DNA of 45,914 nucleotides from an uncultured Bacteroidales bacterium (GTDB lineage: Bacteria; Bacteroidota; Bacteroidia; Bacteroidales; Bacteroidaceae): NCBI GenBank assembly GCA_902779315.1, contig CACZBC010000012.1:1-45914 (forward strand), in the 5' to 3' direction. The notes beneath the pieces were generated by a model. The model did no database searches. It saw nothing but the letters and a program-made list of their open reading frames with translations, and was not told the origin of the DNA. The stretch's first letter is position 1. Each line of letters starts with the position of its first letter. Shown piece by piece: positions 44,812-45,914 of this stretch. The position numbers were made by a program, and so were the translations under genes.

Positions 44812-44868
44812 TGCCAAACATCACACTAGTAAATCGCAAACATCAAACGTGAAGTTTGCAAATTAGGC
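44803..44868 (+). repeat. 22-bp-period array F, overlapping the symporter stop
   Basis: Three units start at 44803, 44825 and 44847. The first includes the last three codons of the symporter gene (stop 44809-44811). The array ends AATTAGGCATGCCTCG, like the ends of arrays A and E. Confidence 0.8.
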
Positions 44869-44882
44869 ATGCCTCGTTTTGC

Positions 44883-44930
44883 ATGTAGGTAATATGTAGG
44901 CTCCATGTAGTCTTTATGTAGGCATGTAGG
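44883..44930 (-). repeat. 11-bp-period TACAT / ATGTAG array
   Basis: ATGTAG occurs at 44883, 44894, 44905, 44916 and 44924, i.e. spacing 11, 11, 11, 8. On the minus strand it reads (C)CTACAT with variable filler. One site per helical turn resembles iterons or a cooperative protein-binding array. Confidence 0.7.
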
Positions 44931-44953
44931 CAGTTTCCGAATTTCGAAAAAAC

Positions 44954-45110
44954 TCATTTTACTCATCACTCATCATATTCTTGTTCTAAAGTCTTGATAG
45001 CCAAACAAGTAACACCCTGACGAGTTCCTGACGACTCATCAGGGCACTCATCATGTTCTATATGGTTGATACTCTTTGTGTTAACCCCCAAACCTGACGA
45101 GTGATGAGAT
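44954..45110. repeat. ACTCATCA direct and inverted repeat cluster
   Basis: CACTCATCATATTCT (from about 44967) and CACTCATCATGTTCT (from about 45045) are near-identical direct copies. CCCTGACGAGT and ACTCATCAGGG (about 45017-45047) form an 11-bp inverted repeat with one mismatch. CCTGACGAGTGATGAG recurs near 45093. There is no ORF here. The role is unknown; it may mark the edge of a lost element. Confidence 0.6.
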
Positions 45111-45164
45111 CTGCCCAGCATGGTGATTCAACATACCAATGTTTCATGGCTAGTTGATAAAGCG

Positions 45165-45202
45165 GAGGACATCACCTAGTACGGGGTGGTGTCCTCTTTT
45201 CT
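45165..45202 (+). terminator. 12-bp-stem hairpin followed by TTTTCT
   Basis: GAGGACATCACC (45165-45176) pairs with GGTGGTGTCCTC (45185-45196), one G-T type mismatch, 8-base loop, then TTTTCT on the plus strand. It could end the symporter transcript, 350 bp downstream of its stop, or act from the other side on carB. Confidence 0.65.
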
Positions 45203-45316
45203 GATGTGCTCAAAGTACGAGCGTCCTCCAATTAATTAGTAGTGGTTTGCTGAGAACGCTCTTTTATGTTACCTTTATTCTTAACGTATTTTGTTATTAT
45301 CCTTTCTCACTCATCC

Positions 45317-45914
45317 TTATAAATATGACAAATAGAGATAGTTGGTCTTGGCGGGATATTCCGCAGCAAGTGTGTCAATCTGATTGACTACAGGCATAAT
45401 GCCTAATTCCTGACGCCATTTGCGAACCATCAGTCCGGCTCGTTCCATATTCATGCCTGCTTCAAGGCCAAGGGCACGGGCAATCTGGAAATCGGAGAAG
45501 CCGTACGTCTTCGCTTCGAGCAACAGTGTGGAAAACTCTGGGGTTTCAAGGGCTTCCAAGAACTCCGAATACTCTGCACTGCCATAGTATTCTGCCAACC
45601 AAGAGAACTCCTTGAGCCTGTCGTTGATTGTCATTATGTGTTTAAGCTTCTCAAGGAACCAATGGTCAATCTTTGTCAGTTGATGAATCTGCTCTACGGA
45701 GTATCCCATCATCATGGCCTTAGCAACTGCGAAAACACGTAAGTCCGTAGCATGTTGGAGAGCTTCTGGAACGTTCGGAATCTTAATCTCGTGATTATCT
45801 ACAAAGCCATGCATACCCTGCCCTATCATGCGCAAGCCTTTTTGGATGGCCTCCTCGAAAGTTCGACCAATAGCCATCACCTCGCCTACGCTCTTCATGC
45901 TGGAGCCCAACTCG
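45317..45914 (-). CDS. carB: Carbamoyl-phosphate synthase large subunit, middle part; ends early
   Basis: The gene enters from beyond the right edge; the frame is open from base 45913 (ELGSSMKSVGEVMAIGRTFEEA). This is the end of the N-terminal carboxyphosphate synthetase domain followed by the helical oligomerisation domain (LTKIDHWFLEKL, FSDFQIARAL). The reading then reaches VNQIDTLAAEYPAKTNYLYL, which in complete CarB leads into the second synthetase half of roughly 500 residues. Here a TAA follows within three codons, and no frame of the downstream 500 bp continues CarB. So it is either a truncated copy or one half of a split carB. Carbamoyl phosphate feeds arginine and pyrimidine synthesis. 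Confidence 0.88.
   Translation of the reverse strand, partial: ELGSSMKSVGEVMAIGRTFEEAIQKGLRMIGQGMHGFVDNHEIKIPNVPEALQHATDLRVFAVAKAMMMGYSVEQIHQLTKIDHWFLEKLKHIMTINDRLKEFSWLAEYYGSAEYSEFLEALETPEFSTLLLEAKTYGFSDFQIARALGLEAGMNMERAGLMVRKWRQELGIMPVVNQIDTLAAEYPAKTNYLYLSYL

Noticed and set aside
45015-45050. Hammerhead ribozyme-like CTGATGAG on the minus strand
   Set aside because: The conserved GAAA core and the three-way stem arrangement are missing; the sequence is explained by a simple inverted repeat.

Overview
The window comes from a Bacteroidota chromosome, most probably a gut or rumen Prevotella-type species (Prevotella, Segatella or Xylanibacter). Evidence: Bacteroidota-style promoters (-33 TTTG, about 19 bp, -7 TAnnTTTG), type IX secretion genes (porW/sprE, porX), Bacteroidota lipoproteins, dockerin-like and type IX-like C-termini on secreted proteins, and several plant cell-wall glycosidases. 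It is ordinary chromosome (mutS, ychF, lgt, aroA, tsaE, carB, a tRNA) interleaved with polysaccharide-degradation genes. No transposase, phage gene, CRISPR array or rRNA was found.

Layout. 1-949: 3' part of a Rid-family gene. 950-1350: a patch of GGAAGTTAAA repeats with a decayed-looking ORF. 1352-3368: ychF and lgt. 3319-8504 (minus strand): a helix-hairpin-helix outer-surface protein, a GH78 rhamnosidase and a C_GCAxxG_C_C protein. 8640-12067 (minus): a lipoprotein followed by mutS. 12198-15187 (plus): GH51 arabinofuranosidase translationally coupled to a BASS-family transporter. 15430-18425 (plus): a secreted InlB-repeat protein and a coupled 60-residue protein. 18729-29399 (minus): a GH115 alpha-glucuronidase followed 12 bp later by a 2260-residue secreted protein with three tandem modules and a dockerin-like end. 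30052-33541 (plus): HAD phosphatase, OmpA/TPR lipoprotein and thioredoxin-fold lipoprotein. 33594-33666 (minus): tRNA-Pro. 33757-40405 (plus): a compact run aroA, small membrane protein, porW, porX, tsaE. 40539-44811: divergent second GH78 rhamnosidase and SSS symporter. 45317-45914 (minus): a carB fragment that stops near the middle of the usual protein.

How they fit together. GH78, GH51 and GH115 would remove rhamnose, arabinose and (methyl)glucuronic acid side groups from pectin and arabinoxylan. The BASS and SSS carriers sit next to glycosidases, but their substrates cannot be read from sequence. PorW and PorX belong to the type IX secretion machinery, and at least two secreted proteins here end in a type IX-like tail.

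The most striking unexplained structure is a dispersed family of intergenic arrays built on a strict 22-bp period. Six arrays (about 25 units) lie at 8524, 15199, 18517, 29640, 40421 and 44803. Each unit is a near-palindromic 14-bp core, ACGWTTGCAAWCGT, plus an 8-bp spacer related to CACACTAT. Unit sequence drifts but the period does not, and all six arrays point the same way on the plus strand whatever the neighbouring gene direction. I know of no name for this family. Other points of interest are an 11-bp-period ATGTAG array next to the shortened carB, a 7-bp tandem repeat containing the lgt start codon, and interleaved divergent promoters for tRNA-Pro and aroA.
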